The position numbers and the translations under genes were made by a program. A DNA stretch of 64,000 nucleotides from UBA2031 sp037189985 (GTDB lineage: Bacteria > Pseudomonadota > Gammaproteobacteria > Pseudomonadales > Moraxellaceae): positions 253,372 through 317,371 of the forward strand of contig JBBCJX010000020.1 of NCBI GenBank assembly GCA_037189985.1, given 5' to 3'. The notes beneath the pieces are model-generated. The model ran no database searches, had not been told where the DNA came from, and saw only the letters and a list, made by a program, of their open reading frames with translations. The first letter of the stretch is position 1, and each line of letters begins with the position of its first letter. Below are positions 8,063 through 19,342 of this stretch, in pieces.

Positions 8063-9596
8063 AGCAAATCGCTTACTGGCCTCCCTCTTGCCTTTGGTGG
8101 ATGACCTGAGCCGCAGCCTTCCGGAGACTGAGCGTTACCGGCGTCTGTTGCTGGCCCTGCGCGGCCTGGTGTCCTGTGATGCCGTAGTTTTGTTGAGGCT
8201 TGAGGCGGGGGTACTCATTCCGCTTGCGGTGGAGGGGCTGGGCCCCGACACCCTGGGGCGCCGTTTCCGGGTGGAGGAGCATCCGCGCTTTCAGGTGCTG
8301 CTGGCACAGAAGGAAGCCACCCGCTTTGCCAGCGATACCACCTTGCCTGACCCCTATGATGGCCTGGTGCAGGGGCAGCTTGAGGTGCACGACTGCATGG
8401 GCTGTCCTCTCTACATTGATGACCAGCCTTGGGGCTTGCTCACGGTGGACGCCTTGCAGCCTGGCGTCTTCGGGCAGGTGGAGCAGGATAATCTGGAGGC
8501 ATTCGCGCGGCTGGCAGCGGCTACCGTGAAAGCCGTGCAGCGCATGGACAGCCTGCTCAGGCGAGTGGAAGACGAGCACCGGCTTGCCGAAGGCTATCGC
8601 CAGGCACTTGCCGATGCACCGGAGCTGATTGGTCAGAGTCTGGCCCATCGTCGGCTGCTGGATGAGATTGCGACCGTGGCCGCCAGTGACCTGACGGTGC
8701 TGGTGACAGGCGAGACTGGTGTCGGAAAGGAGCTGGTGGCCCAGTCCATCCACGCCGCTTCCGGCCGCGCGCGCCGGGCACTCATCAGCCTCAACTGCGC
8801 GGCCTTGCCTGATGCCTTGGTGGAAAGTGAGTTGTTCGGCCATGTGCGCGGTGCGTTTTCCGGCGCGGTAAGTGAGCGCCGTGGAAAGTTCGAGCTGGCT
8901 GACGGTGGCACGCTGTTTCTGGACGAAGTTGGTGAGTTGGCCTTGCCGGTACAGGCCAAGCTCCTGCGCGTATTGCAAAGCGGGCAACTGCAACGCCTGG
9001 GTTCAGACCGTGAGCATCGTGTGGATGTCCGCATCCTGGCCGCCACCAACCGCGATCTGGCGGAAGAGGTGAGAGCCGGGCGTTTCCGTGCCGATCTTTA
9101 TCATCGTCTCAGTGTTTACCCGTTGCTCGTGCCGCCTCTGCGTGAGCGTGAGCGCGATGTGCTGTTGCTGGCAGGCTTTTTCCTGGAGCAGAACCGGCTG
9201 CGTCTGCGTGTGCGCAACCTGAGCCTGAGTGCAGGAGCGCAGGCCGCGCTGTTAGCCCACGACTGGCCCGGCAATGTGCGCGAACTGGAACACCTTGTGG
9301 GCCGGGCAGCCCTCAAGGCACTGGCGAGGCATAAAGAAAAGCCCCGCATCCTCAGCATTGAAACCGTCGACATGGATTTGCCGAATGCACGACGGGAAAT
9401 GGCAGTGATGCCGATGGCGGAACTGGTAACAAACCGAGTGGATTTGCGCGAGGCCGTGGATGCCTACCAGCGCCACCTGATCACAGCGGCACTGGCGCGG
9501 CAGCAGGGAAGCTGGGCTGCCGCTGCCAGGGAGCTGGGGCTGGATCGCGGCAACCTTCATCGCTTGGCACTGCGCTTGGGGCTGAAGGCAGGCTGA
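8058..9596 (+). CDS. norR: NO-sensing sigma-54 activator NorR
   Basis: A 512-residue enhancer-binding protein. The N-terminal GAF domain (about 1-165) keeps residues linked to the non-haem iron NO sensor of E. coli NorR: LPDPYDG (Asp101) and Cys113 in HDCMGCPLY. The AAA+ domain follows with Walker A GETGVGKE near 218, the sigma-54 contact loop GAFSGA (Ser in place of the usual Thr), FLDEVGEL, and RFRADLYHRLSVYPLLVPPLRER. The C-terminal Fis-type helix-turn-helix is GSWAAAARELGLDRGNLHRLALRLGL. It senses NO, relieves AAA+ repression and drives hmp. The start at 8058 lies inside an enhancer-like site and lacks a clear ribosome site. Confidence 0.93.
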   Translation: MTANRLLASLLPLVDDLSRSLPETERYRRLLLALRGLVSCDAVVLLRLEAGVLIPLAVEGLGPDTLGRRFRVEEHPRFQVLLAQKEATRFASDTTLPDPYDGLVQGQLEVHDCMGCPLYIDDQPWGLLTVDALQPGVFGQVEQDNLEAFARLAAATVKAVQRMDSLLRRVEDEHRLAEGYRQALADAPELIGQSLAHRRLLDEIATVAASDLTVLVTGETGVGKELVAQSIHAASGRARRALISLNCAALPDALVESELFGHVRGAFSGAVSERRGKFELADGGTLFLDEVGELALPVQAKLLRVLQSGQLQRLGSDREHRVDVRILAATNRDLAEEVRAGRFRADLYHRLSVYPLLVPPLRERERDVLLLAGFFLEQNRLRLRVRNLSLSAGAQAALLAHDWPGNVRELEHLVGRAALKALARHKEKPRILSIETVDMDLPNARREMAVMPMAELVTNRVDLREAVDAYQRHLITAALARQQGSWAAAARELGLDRGNLHRLALRLGLKAG

Positions 9597-9621
9597 TTCC
9601 GATATTTTTCATATCCGTGGT

Positions 9622-10833
9622 TTATGCATCCACGGTCTTCTTCTGTCGCCCAGCGTGGCGCAGCACCAGATAGCCCACCACGGCGGACAGCAGTGATCCC
9701 ATGAGTATTCCCAGCCGGTCGGTCAGGCCCACGCTGGCGCCGGAGTGTGAAAATGCCAGCGAGCTGATGAAAAGGCTCATGGTGAAACCGATGCCGCAAA
9801 GTATCGAGGCGCCATAAAGCTGTAGCCAGCTGCATTGTGCCGGCAGCTTTGCCAGTTGCAGGCGGATGAGCAGCCATGCCACGCCGAAAATGCCAGCCTG
9901 TTTGCCAATGAAAAGCCCCATGCCTATGCCCAGTGGAACGGGCCCGAATATCTGGCTGAAGGAAAGCCCGGCAAGGCCGACGCCCGCGTTGGTAAATGCA
10001 AAAGCGGGCAGGACAAGCAGCACTATCCAGGGGTGCAAGGCCTCAAGCACGCCTTCCGAGGGAGAGTGAGCTTCACCGTCTTTCGGACCGGCCGGCAGTG
10101 CCAGCGCAATCACTATGCCGGCCAGTGTGGCATGTACACCTGACTTGAGTACGCTGACCCAGAGAAGAACGCCGACCACCATGTATAGGGAAGTGCGTCT
10201 GACGCCTGTGCGATTCATGGCCAGCAGCATCGCGCAGAAAGCTCCCGCCAGCAGAAGCGAACGCAAGGACAGATTGTCGGTGTAGAAGAGTGCAATGATG
10301 ACGACGGCACCCAGGTCATCCAGTACGGCAAGCGTCAGCACGAATATGCGGAGTGCAGGCGGAATGCGGTCTCCCAGCAAAGCCAGCACACCCACGGCAA
10401 AGGCAATGTCGGTTGCCGTGGGGATGGCCCAGCCATGACGGGCAGTCGCATCGGCGTGATTGAACGCCAAATAGACAAGCGCCGGCACCATGATTCCGCC
10501 CAGTGCCGCTGCAGCTGGCAGCATCAGTTGCGAGCGATTGCGCAGGTGTCCGTACAGGAACTCTTTCTTGATCTCGATGCCGACGGTGAGAAAGAAAAGA
10601 GCCATGAGGCCGTCGTTGATCCACAGCAGCAGGGGTTTGTTGATATCGATGGTGTTGATGCGGACCTGCAGGGGCAGGGACAGCAGCCACTGATAGAACT
10701 CCACCAGCAATGACAGGTTGGCGAACAGTAGTGCCAGCACTGCCGCGGCAATGAGCAGTACGCCACTGCCGACCTCGCTCAGCAGGAAATCAGTGAGCCC
10801 TGCATGCCATGCTTGTTTTTCCTGATGAGGCAT
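9622..10833 (-). CDS. nhaA: Na+/H+ antiporter NhaA
   Basis: A 403-residue inner-membrane antiporter with about 12 membrane segments. It exchanges internal Na+ for 2 H+ and supports pH and salt homeostasis. The ion-binding pair is present as Asp172-Asp173 in LAVLDDLGAVVI, and the unwound-helix motif appears as TATDIAFAVG near 139-148. The Lys of WLLIRLQLAKLP and the family C-terminus GFTMSLFISSLAF are also recognisable. AAGGAG lies 7 bases before the ATG. It is convergent with norR (25-base gap) and has no operon partner. Confidence 0.95.
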   Translation of the reverse strand: MPHQEKQAWHAGLTDFLLSEVGSGVLLIAAAVLALLFANLSLLVEFYQWLLSLPLQVRINTIDINKPLLLWINDGLMALFFLTVGIEIKKEFLYGHLRNRSQLMLPAAAALGGIMVPALVYLAFNHADATARHGWAIPTATDIAFAVGVLALLGDRIPPALRIFVLTLAVLDDLGAVVIIALFYTDNLSLRSLLLAGAFCAMLLAMNRTGVRRTSLYMVVGVLLWVSVLKSGVHATLAGIVIALALPAGPKDGEAHSPSEGVLEALHPWIVLLVLPAFAFTNAGVGLAGLSFSQIFGPVPLGIGMGLFIGKQAGIFGVAWLLIRLQLAKLPAQCSWLQLYGASILCGIGFTMSLFISSLAFSHSGASVGLTDRLGILMGSLLSAVVGYLVLRHAGRQKKTVDA

Positions 10834-11008
10834 TGATGCACTCCTTCTGTAGGAAATATGCCTGCGTTTCCCTGGGTTTTTATTGCAATGCCTTTGGCGG
10901 GCGTGATTTGCGTAATTTCCGCAATTTACAGCAGGGCCGCCATGGCTAGCCTAGATCGGCTGTCATGGTGACGGCATCAAGGATGTGTCAATGATCAAGG
11001 AGATCATC

Positions 11009-11359
11009 ATGCGACTGCAAACTTTTGTCCTTTCCGCTGTTTTTTCTTCAGTGCTGCTGGGCTTGCCGGTGGCGCAAGCCAATGATGCCAAAAAGCCGGC
11101 GACCACGGCCTCACAGCCTGCCAAACCGGCCGTGGCTGCCAAGCCAGCAACACCTGCAGTCACTGGCCGTATCAACGTCAATACGGCAGATGCGGGAGTG
11201 CTGACCCATCTCAAGGGAGTGGGGGAGAAAAAGGCCCAGGCCATCGTTGCCTATCGCAAGCAGCATGGCCCCTTCAATTCACTGGAGCAGTTCGAGGCAG
11301 TACCCGGCATCGGGCCGTCCATCATTGCGCAGAACAAGTCGGTGATTGTGTTCCGTTGA
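11009..11359 (+). CDS. Secreted helix-hairpin-helix (ComEA-like) DNA-binding protein
   Basis: A 116-residue exported protein. A signal peptide (MRLQTFVLSAVFSSVLLGLPVAQA) is followed by an Ala/Pro/Lys-rich linker and a single HhH unit, INVNTADAGVLTHLKGVGEKKAQAIVAYRKQHGPF...VPGIGPSII. This matches ComEA-type periplasmic DNA receptors used in competence or type II/IV pilus-linked DNA uptake. The start at 11009 was chosen because AAGGAG lies 6 bases upstream and it gives a clean signal peptide; the frame is open 24 bases further upstream. It is monocistronic and followed by a strong terminator. Confidence 0.85.
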   Translation: MRLQTFVLSAVFSSVLLGLPVAQANDAKKPATTASQPAKPAVAAKPATPAVTGRINVNTADAGVLTHLKGVGEKKAQAIVAYRKQHGPFNSLEQFEAVPGIGPSIIAQNKSVIVFR

Positions 11360-11375
11360 TATAGGCCAAGCTCTG

Positions 11376-11405
11376 AAAGGCCGTGCACTGCACGGCCTTT
11401 TTCAT
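11376..11405 (+). terminator. Rho-independent terminator after the ComEA-like gene
   Basis: GGCCGTG and CACGGCC pair around CACTG, flanked by AAA on the left and TTTTT on the right, 16 bases after the stop codon. Confidence 0.88.
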
Positions 11406-11480
11406 TGGCTTTCCGGGTGACATGGGAGGGCGATACAGGGGAAGATCACGGCCCTGTTTTCAAGGGACCAGGAGTTCGGC

Positions 11481-12998
11481 ATGTCTTCCCCTCACGTCAG
11501 CACACGTTCCGGCATTCTGGCTGGTGTACAAGAGTCAGGGGTGGAGATATTCCGGGGCATCCGTTACGCACGCTCTCTTGCAGGGCTGGACAGGATACGG
11601 GCGCCACAGGCTGAGCTGGCTTGGGAAGGTGTGCGCCAGGCAACGGAATGGGCACCGGCAGCACCCCAGGAAGAAATTCCGATGATGGGCGTGGGCAAGA
11701 CCGGTGATGACTGCCTTGCCCTCAATGTCTGGCGTCCGGCACAACGCCCGGCCGGACACCTGCCCGTCATGGTCTGGATACACGGTGGCGGTTTTTCCGT
11801 CGGAGGCAGCCAGCAGTCACTTTATGAAGCCTCCACGCTAGTGCGTGAAAACGGTGTCATCGTCGTCAGCATCAACTATCGCCTGGGCATCCTGGGTTTT
11901 GGCAACTGGGCTGAGTGGCCGGAACTGCAAGGCATCAGCAATGCCGGCCTCAGGGACCAGATACTGGCCCTGGAGTGGGTGCGTGACCACATCGGGGACT
12001 TTGGGGGAGATCCGGGCAACATCACCCTCTTTGGTGAGTCGGCCGGCGGCATGAGCATCGCCTGCCTGCTGGCCAGTCCCAAGGCCCGAGGCTTGTTTCA
12101 TCGGGCCATCATCCAGAGCGGCAGTCCTGATCATGTGGTGAGCCAGGCGGAGGCCAGCCGCATCACCGCCCGTTTTGCCGAATCTGCCGGTGACCTTTCC
12201 GCCTGCCTGCAGGGTGAGTTGAAGGGCATCGTGCGGGCCCAGCGGGCCTGTTTCAACACAACGGTCAACCGGGGCTTGCATGAAGAGCCTGTGCCCCAGT
12301 TCGGCATGACCCTGCTGCCTGTCTTCGGGGATGACGTGTTGCCCGAGCATCCTTTGGTGGCACTTGCAAAGGGGGCTTCGCAGGACATTCCGGTCTTGCT
12401 GGGAACTACGCTGGATGAGTGGACGATTTTTTATCTGGCACCACAGGCCATGGGCCATGGTGTTGCCCGGCCGGAACCGGACCCCGAGCGCCTGCTGCAC
12501 GAGTTCCAGCGCAGTTTGCCGACACGGGCAGAGGCCATGCTGGCCGCCTACCGGCAATTGCTGCCGGACGCTCTGGGTAGCCAGGTCTTCTGTGCCTGCG
12601 AGACGGACCGTATGTTCCGCATTCCCACGGTCCGCATGGCCGAGGCACGTTTCGGGGCTGTCGCGCCGACCTTCCATTACCTCTTTGAATGGCCCTGTGC
12701 CTGGGATCGCCGGTTGGGGAGTTGCCATGTCATGGAGATTCCCTTCGTCTTCGGTATCACGGACCAGCCGACAGGTCAGTTCTTTACCGGGGGAGGGGAT
12801 GAGGCCAGGCGGCTTTCCGCCGAGGTACGCAGTGCCTGGACGGCCTTTGCCCGGGGAGAAGCACCAGCCGCTGCGGGCTGGCCGGAGTGGCCGGCTTATA
12901 CCGCGGCCGGGCGTGAAACCCTGAAAATCGGTGCCCTGACAGAGCGTCGGGACGACCCGGAGGCTGACCGCCGCCGGCTCTGGGAAGGCGTGATTTGA
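11481..12998 (+). CDS. Type-B carboxylesterase/lipase family protein
   Basis: A 505-residue alpha/beta hydrolase of the carboxylesterase type-B family, which cleaves carboxylic esters. The oxyanion loop is HGGGFSVGG (near 101), the nucleophile elbow is GESAGG with Ser187, and the likely catalytic His416 is in CHVMEIPFVFG. The YRLGILGFG and GDPGNITLFGESAGG blocks are diagnostic. No signal peptide is seen, so it is probably cytoplasmic. CAGGAG lies 7 bases before the ATG. It stands alone between a terminator and the Tat/GMC pair. The substrate is unknown; p-nitrobenzyl esterase and para-hydrolase homologues are the closest remembered relatives. Confidence 0.88.
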   Translation: MSSPHVSTRSGILAGVQESGVEIFRGIRYARSLAGLDRIRAPQAELAWEGVRQATEWAPAAPQEEIPMMGVGKTGDDCLALNVWRPAQRPAGHLPVMVWIHGGGFSVGGSQQSLYEASTLVRENGVIVVSINYRLGILGFGNWAEWPELQGISNAGLRDQILALEWVRDHIGDFGGDPGNITLFGESAGGMSIACLLASPKARGLFHRAIIQSGSPDHVVSQAEASRITARFAESAGDLSACLQGELKGIVRAQRACFNTTVNRGLHEEPVPQFGMTLLPVFGDDVLPEHPLVALAKGASQDIPVLLGTTLDEWTIFYLAPQAMGHGVARPEPDPERLLHEFQRSLPTRAEAMLAAYRQLLPDALGSQVFCACETDRMFRIPTVRMAEARFGAVAPTFHYLFEWPCAWDRRLGSCHVMEIPFVFGITDQPTGQFFTGGGDEARRLSAEVRSAWTAFARGEAPAAAGWPEWPAYTAAGRETLKIGALTERRDDPEADRRRLWEGVI

Positions 12999-13129
12999 GG
13001 CTGTCCGGCGAATTGTGCGGTGGATGTTGGGTTTTGCCCCTGCTTTGGATAGACTCACGGGCTGATTTGGCACATTCTCGCCGCTGATAACTAGAAATTT
13101 GCCCCGGACGGAGTCCGCCGAGGAGCAAG

Positions 13130-13720
13130 ATGAACAATAACGAAAATCTGCCTGCGGGCTTTCTGGCTGGTCTTGAGCCGCTTTCCCGTCGCCATTTCCT
13201 CACGGCTGGTGTCCGCCTGACAGCGGCTACCGGTACGCTGCTGGCATTGCCCGGCCAGGTCTTCGCGGCCGAGGGCAAGGGCGTTCCGCCCGGCATCAAG
13301 CATCTCTCCGATATCGAGTATCGTGTCTTCGACAAGCTGCGTGTCGTCATGCTGCCCACGCAGAAGTACTCCCTGCCTTCGAGTGTCGAGATTCCCGTGA
13401 TGCAGAACGTCGATGCATGGACGGGCAAGCTCAACCAGCGCACGCGTCTCTTGCTGACTGTCGGTGTGCAGGCCCTGGAATACGGCTCCCTCTACAGTTT
13501 TTCGCGTTTCTCCCAGATGAGCGATGCCCGCGCCACCAAGCATCTCAACAACTGGCAGACCGGCAACGTCATGCAGCGTGGCGTCGCCTCCAGCCTCAAG
13601 ATGCTGCTGACACTGGGATACTGGCAGGACATCCGCACCTGGCCCTCCCTGCAATACGATGGGCCGGTCACCGAAAAATGGGGCATACGCAGCCTCGGCA
13701 ATGCGCCGATGCCACGATGA
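13130..13720 (+). CDS. Tat-exported small subunit of a GMC oxidoreductase (gluconate 2-dehydrogenase subunit 3-like)
   Basis: A 196-residue protein with a twin-arginine signal: LSRRHFLTAGVRL followed by a hydrophobic stretch and an Ala-rich cleavage region (QVFAAEG). The mature part is helical and contains LSDIEYRVFDKLRVVMLP, typical of subunit 3 of gluconate/sugar/alcohol dehydrogenases. This subunit stabilises the FAD-containing large subunit and carries the export signal for the complex. It lies 58 bases before the GMC gene, which has no signal peptide of its own. GAGGAG lies 4 bases before the ATG. No cytochrome subunit follows, unlike classical three-subunit enzymes. Confidence 0.75.
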   Translation: MNNNENLPAGFLAGLEPLSRRHFLTAGVRLTAATGTLLALPGQVFAAEGKGVPPGIKHLSDIEYRVFDKLRVVMLPTQKYSLPSSVEIPVMQNVDAWTGKLNQRTRLLLTVGVQALEYGSLYSFSRFSQMSDARATKHLNNWQTGNVMQRGVASSLKMLLTLGYWQDIRTWPSLQYDGPVTEKWGIRSLGNAPMPR

Positions 13721-13778
13721 GCCCTGCTGTACCGAATTACAAAAACAAGAAATGCACTGACTCCGCTTCGAGGGCGAA

Positions 13779-15368
13779 ATGATTTACAGGGAAATGCCGC
13801 AGCAGGGCTTGCCGGTTGTCCAGGCCACGGACATCCGCGAAAAAGAACTGCGCCTGCAAGCCGATGTGATCGTGGTGGGCTCCGGTTCGGGCGGCGCCAT
13901 CGCTGCTTATGAGCTGGCCCGTGCCGGGAAGAAAGTCATCATTCTTGAAGCCGGCCGCTATGTGCCGAGTTCCACTTTCAAGGAAGACCTCACTGACAGC
14001 ATGCTGCGCATGTATCAGGACAGTGGCCTGCAGACCAACTCCACCGGTGACCTTGTCCTGCTGCAGGGCTCGGTAGTGGGCGGTTCGTCCGTCATCGACG
14101 CCACCATTTGTGATCGCCTGCCGGCCAGCGTGCTGAAAGAGTGGCAAAAAGACCACGGTCTGGAAAACCTGACCCAGGTCGACATGAATGCGCACTACGA
14201 GAAGATGGAAAAGCGTCTCGCCGTGCATGAAAACGAACCTCACGAAATCAATGACTGCGCCAATATCGTGATCCGTGGCTGTGAGGCCATGGGCTGGTCC
14301 TGGCGTCCTGTGTCACGCAACGTGAACCAGTGTGCGCTGACCGGCCACTGCATTTCCGGATGTGCCTCCGACCGCAAGCAATCCATGCTGGTGACACACC
14401 TACCTTGGGCCATCGCCAACGGCGCCGAGATTTACGCCAACACCTATGTCGACTTCGTGAACACCCGCAATGGCCGTGCCAGCGGTGTTGAAGCCCGCAT
14501 GATCGACCCCGACACCAAGCAGGTCGTTGCCACCATTCAGGCAGAGGCTCAACTGGTGATCCTGGCGGCTGGTGCTGTGCAGACTCCGCTGATCCTGCAG
14601 AAAAGTGGTGTCGGCCTGCAGTCGGACATGGTCGGCCGTAACCTGTCCGTGCATCCCAGCGTCACCCTGCTTGGCAAGTTCAAGGAGCCGGTCTACGGCT
14701 GGCGAGGTGCCCTCACGGGTATCCAGGTCAACCAGTTCAACAAGGAAAGGCACGGCCACGTGCTGATGGAAACCGGCCTGGCTGCACCCATGCAGCTTGT
14801 TTCTCAGGGTGAGTTGAGCGAAGGCGATGCCTACGTCCGCTTCATGAGTGAGTACAAGAATTTCGCCGCGCTGAACGTTTTCGTGCATGACCATGGCCAG
14901 GGTTATGTGCACTGGGTGGGCGACCCCTACAAGGGCGAGAAGCGCGTGGAGTGGAACCTGAGTCGCGAAGAATTCCGTGACTTCAAGGCAGCCCTGCGCT
15001 CTGCCGGCCGCATCCTTTTTGCAGCAGGTGCCGAAAAGGTTTACCTGCCGGCTTATAACCTTGCCTCTGCCAACAGCGTGTTCGAACTGGACAAAGCGGT
15101 CGACAAGATCGAGTACGGCTCACTGGGCCTGTTCAGCCTGCGCATGCTGGGTTACGAGCCACAAGGCACCTGCCGCATGGGCCGTGATCCCTTCACTTCC
15201 GTGGTCAATCCTTGGGGTGAGTGCCATGAAGTGAAGGGGCTTTTCATCACGGATGCCAGCATCCTGCCCACCGAAACTACTTCCCATGCCCACCTGACGG
15301 TGTGCGCACTGTCCAGCTACATCGTGGACAGCATCCTGCAGAAGCCGGAAAGCTATTTCTGGTCCTGA
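13779..15368 (+). CDS. GMC family FAD-dependent alcohol oxidoreductase
   Basis: A 529-residue GMC-type flavoprotein. The N-terminal FAD motif is VGSGSGGAIAAYELARAGKKVIILEAG (near residue 33). Further GMC blocks are GSVVGGSSVIDATICDRLP, LAAGAVQTPLILQKSG and the C-terminal TDASILPTETTSHAHLTVCAL. A four-cysteine stretch, CALTGHCISGCASDRKQ, resembles that in long-chain alcohol oxidases and cholesterol-oxidase-like enzymes. It would oxidise an alcohol or sterol in the periplasm if exported together with the Tat-tagged partner upstream. The electron acceptor is not evident. A shared terminator separates it from the convergent liu operon. Confidence 0.85.
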   Translation: MIYREMPQQGLPVVQATDIREKELRLQADVIVVGSGSGGAIAAYELARAGKKVIILEAGRYVPSSTFKEDLTDSMLRMYQDSGLQTNSTGDLVLLQGSVVGGSSVIDATICDRLPASVLKEWQKDHGLENLTQVDMNAHYEKMEKRLAVHENEPHEINDCANIVIRGCEAMGWSWRPVSRNVNQCALTGHCISGCASDRKQSMLVTHLPWAIANGAEIYANTYVDFVNTRNGRASGVEARMIDPDTKQVVATIQAEAQLVILAAGAVQTPLILQKSGVGLQSDMVGRNLSVHPSVTLLGKFKEPVYGWRGALTGIQVNQFNKERHGHVLMETGLAAPMQLVSQGELSEGDAYVRFMSEYKNFAALNVFVHDHGQGYVHWVGDPYKGEKRVEWNLSREEFRDFKAALRSAGRILFAAGAEKVYLPAYNLASANSVFELDKAVDKIEYGSLGLFSLRMLGYEPQGTCRMGRDPFTSVVNPWGECHEVKGLFITDASILPTETTSHAHLTVCALSSYIVDSILQKPESYFWS

Positions 15369-15381
15369 TGAAACAGGAAAG

Positions 15382-15409
15382 AAAAAGGGCCGCATTGCGG
15401 CCCTTTTTC
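15382..15409. terminator. Bidirectional terminator between the GMC gene and aacS
   Basis: AAAAAGGGCCGC and GCGGCCCTTTTT pair around ATT. The A and T runs on both sides make it work in both directions for the two convergent transcripts. Confidence 0.88.
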
Positions 15410-15419
15410 TTGTGCTGGA

Positions 15420-17368
<1,949 letters not shown>

Positions 17369-17372
<4 letters not shown>

Positions 17373-19339
17373 GACGCAAGCGCCTCCAGTTCCGCGAGGA
17401 CTTGCCCCTCGCTGACGAGGGCGCCGGGCGTGACGCTGATCGCGTGCACGACGCCGTCGTGATGCGCGCGGATGCGGTGCTCCATCTTCATGGCTTCCAT
17501 CACCAGCAGGGTGTCACCAGCCTTGACGGTGCTGCCAGCGCTGACGTTCACGCTGACGATGCGGCCGTTCATGGGCGCGTTGTAGTGCTTGTCATCCTGT
17601 GCGGCTCCCGCTTGCGTGACGCGCCGGGTGTTGAGCGCCAGATGACGGCCCTGATGGAACACGTCCACGCCGCCGGTTTTTACATGGACGGTAAATCTTT
17701 CACGGTAGCCGTCCACGGTCAGCGTAGCGGTGTTGCCGTGCAGGTGGAGTGTGGCCTCGCCTTGCTGTTCACCAATTTGCCAGGCATGGCCTGTGCTGTT
17801 GGCGGTCAGCGTGACGGCGCGGGTTTCGCCTTCCAGTTCCACGGGCAGGGTGATGGCATCGGCCGGGCCGACACGGAAGCCGCGTAACTGTTGCCAGGGG
17901 GAATGTGCTTCTTCAGTCGTGCGCGCCGGAGTGGCCTGTTGGGCCAGCAACGCGGCCAGCAGGAAAAAGCGTGTCGGGTCGGCCGCTGTCGGCAGCAACT
18001 CCTGCTGGTGTTGCTCAATGAAGCGGGTATGCAAGGCAGCAGCCAGAAACACAGGGTGCGCGAGCACAAGGGCGAGGAAGGCGGCATTGTGGCGTACGCC
18101 GGCCACGCAGGTGTGCAGCAGTGCCTGATGCAGGCGCGCGGCAGCTTGTTCGCGGTTTTCGCCCCAGGCGATGAGCTTGGCCATCATGGGGTCGTAGTGC
18201 ACGCTGACGGCATCGCCCTGCCGGTAACCGGTGTCCATGCGCAGGCCTTCGCCTGAAGGCAGCGAAAACACGCGAAGTTCGCCGGTGGAGGGCAGGAAGT
18301 CGCGGTCGGGGTCTTCGGCATAGAGGCGTACCTCGATCGCATGGCCCCGTGGCGTGAGATCGTCCTGTGTGAAGGGCAGGGCGTCGCCTGCAGCGACGCG
18401 CAACTGCCATTCCACGAGGTCCAGCCCGGCGATGAGTTCGCTGACCGGGTGTTCCACCTGCAGGCGCGTGTTCATTTCCATGAAGTAGAACGCGCCGCTC
18501 TTGTCCACCAGGAATTCCAGCGTGCCGGCGCCTTCGTAGCGAATGGCCTGGGCGGCACGCACGGCGGCCTCGCCCATGGCGCGGCGCAGTTCGGGCGCGA
18601 GGCCGGGGGCTGGCGCTTCTTCCACCACTTTCTGGTGGCGGCGCTGGATGGAGCAGTCGCGGTCGAAGACATAGACGCAATTGCCGTGGCTGTCGGCCAG
18701 CACCTGAACTTCCACGTGGCGTGGCTCGATCAGCAGCTTTTCAATCAGCATGCGCTGGTCGCCGAAGGCGTTCAGCGCTTCGCGTTGTGCGGCGTGCAGG
18801 GCCTCGGTGAATTCGCTGTCCTCGTGCACGGCGCGCATGCCCTTGCCGCCACCACCGGCCGATGCCTTGAGCAGCACCGGGTAGCCCATGGCGCGGGCCT
18901 GCTCGCGCAGGAAGGCGTCGTCCTGCTGTTCGCCGTGGTAGCCGGGAATCAGCGGTACGCCGGCTTTTTCCATCAAGGCCTTGGCGCCGGATTTGGAGCC
19001 CATGGCGGTGATGGCGGCGGCGGACGGGCCGATGAACTTGAGGCCGTTGGCGGCGCAAGCCTCGGCAAAACCCGCATTCTCGGAGAGGAAACCGTAGCCG
19101 GGATGGATGGCCTGGGCGCCGGTGGTCTTGGCGGCAGCGATGATCTTGTCGACGCAGAGATAGGATTCGCGGCTGGGGGCGGGCCCGAGGCGCAGGGCTT
19201 CATCCGCCACTTCCACGTGCAGGGCGCGGGCGTCGGCATCGGAATACACGGCCACGGTCTGGATGCCGAGGGCGTGGGCGGTGCGGGTCACGCGGCAGGA
19301 AATCTCGCCACGGTTGGCAATCAGTATTTTCGTGAACAT
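17369..19339 (-). CDS. liuD: Methylcrotonoyl-CoA carboxylase biotinylated alpha subunit
   Basis: A 656-residue biotin-dependent carboxylase subunit. It consists of biotin carboxylase (1-450; IHPGYGFLSENAGFA, KASAGGGGKGMR, EMNTRLQVEHPVSE), a linker/BT domain (about 460-580) and a C-terminal biotin carrier with the biotinylated lysine in VMEAMKMEHRI. It carboxylates biotin with ATP and bicarbonate and passes CO2 to LiuB, which makes 3-methylglutaconyl-CoA from 3-methylcrotonyl-CoA. The start follows the liuC stop by 3 bases and the end overlaps aacS by 4. The sequence alone resembles other acyl-CoA carboxylases; the operon decides the substrate. Confidence 0.92.
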
Positions 19340-19342
19340 GGC

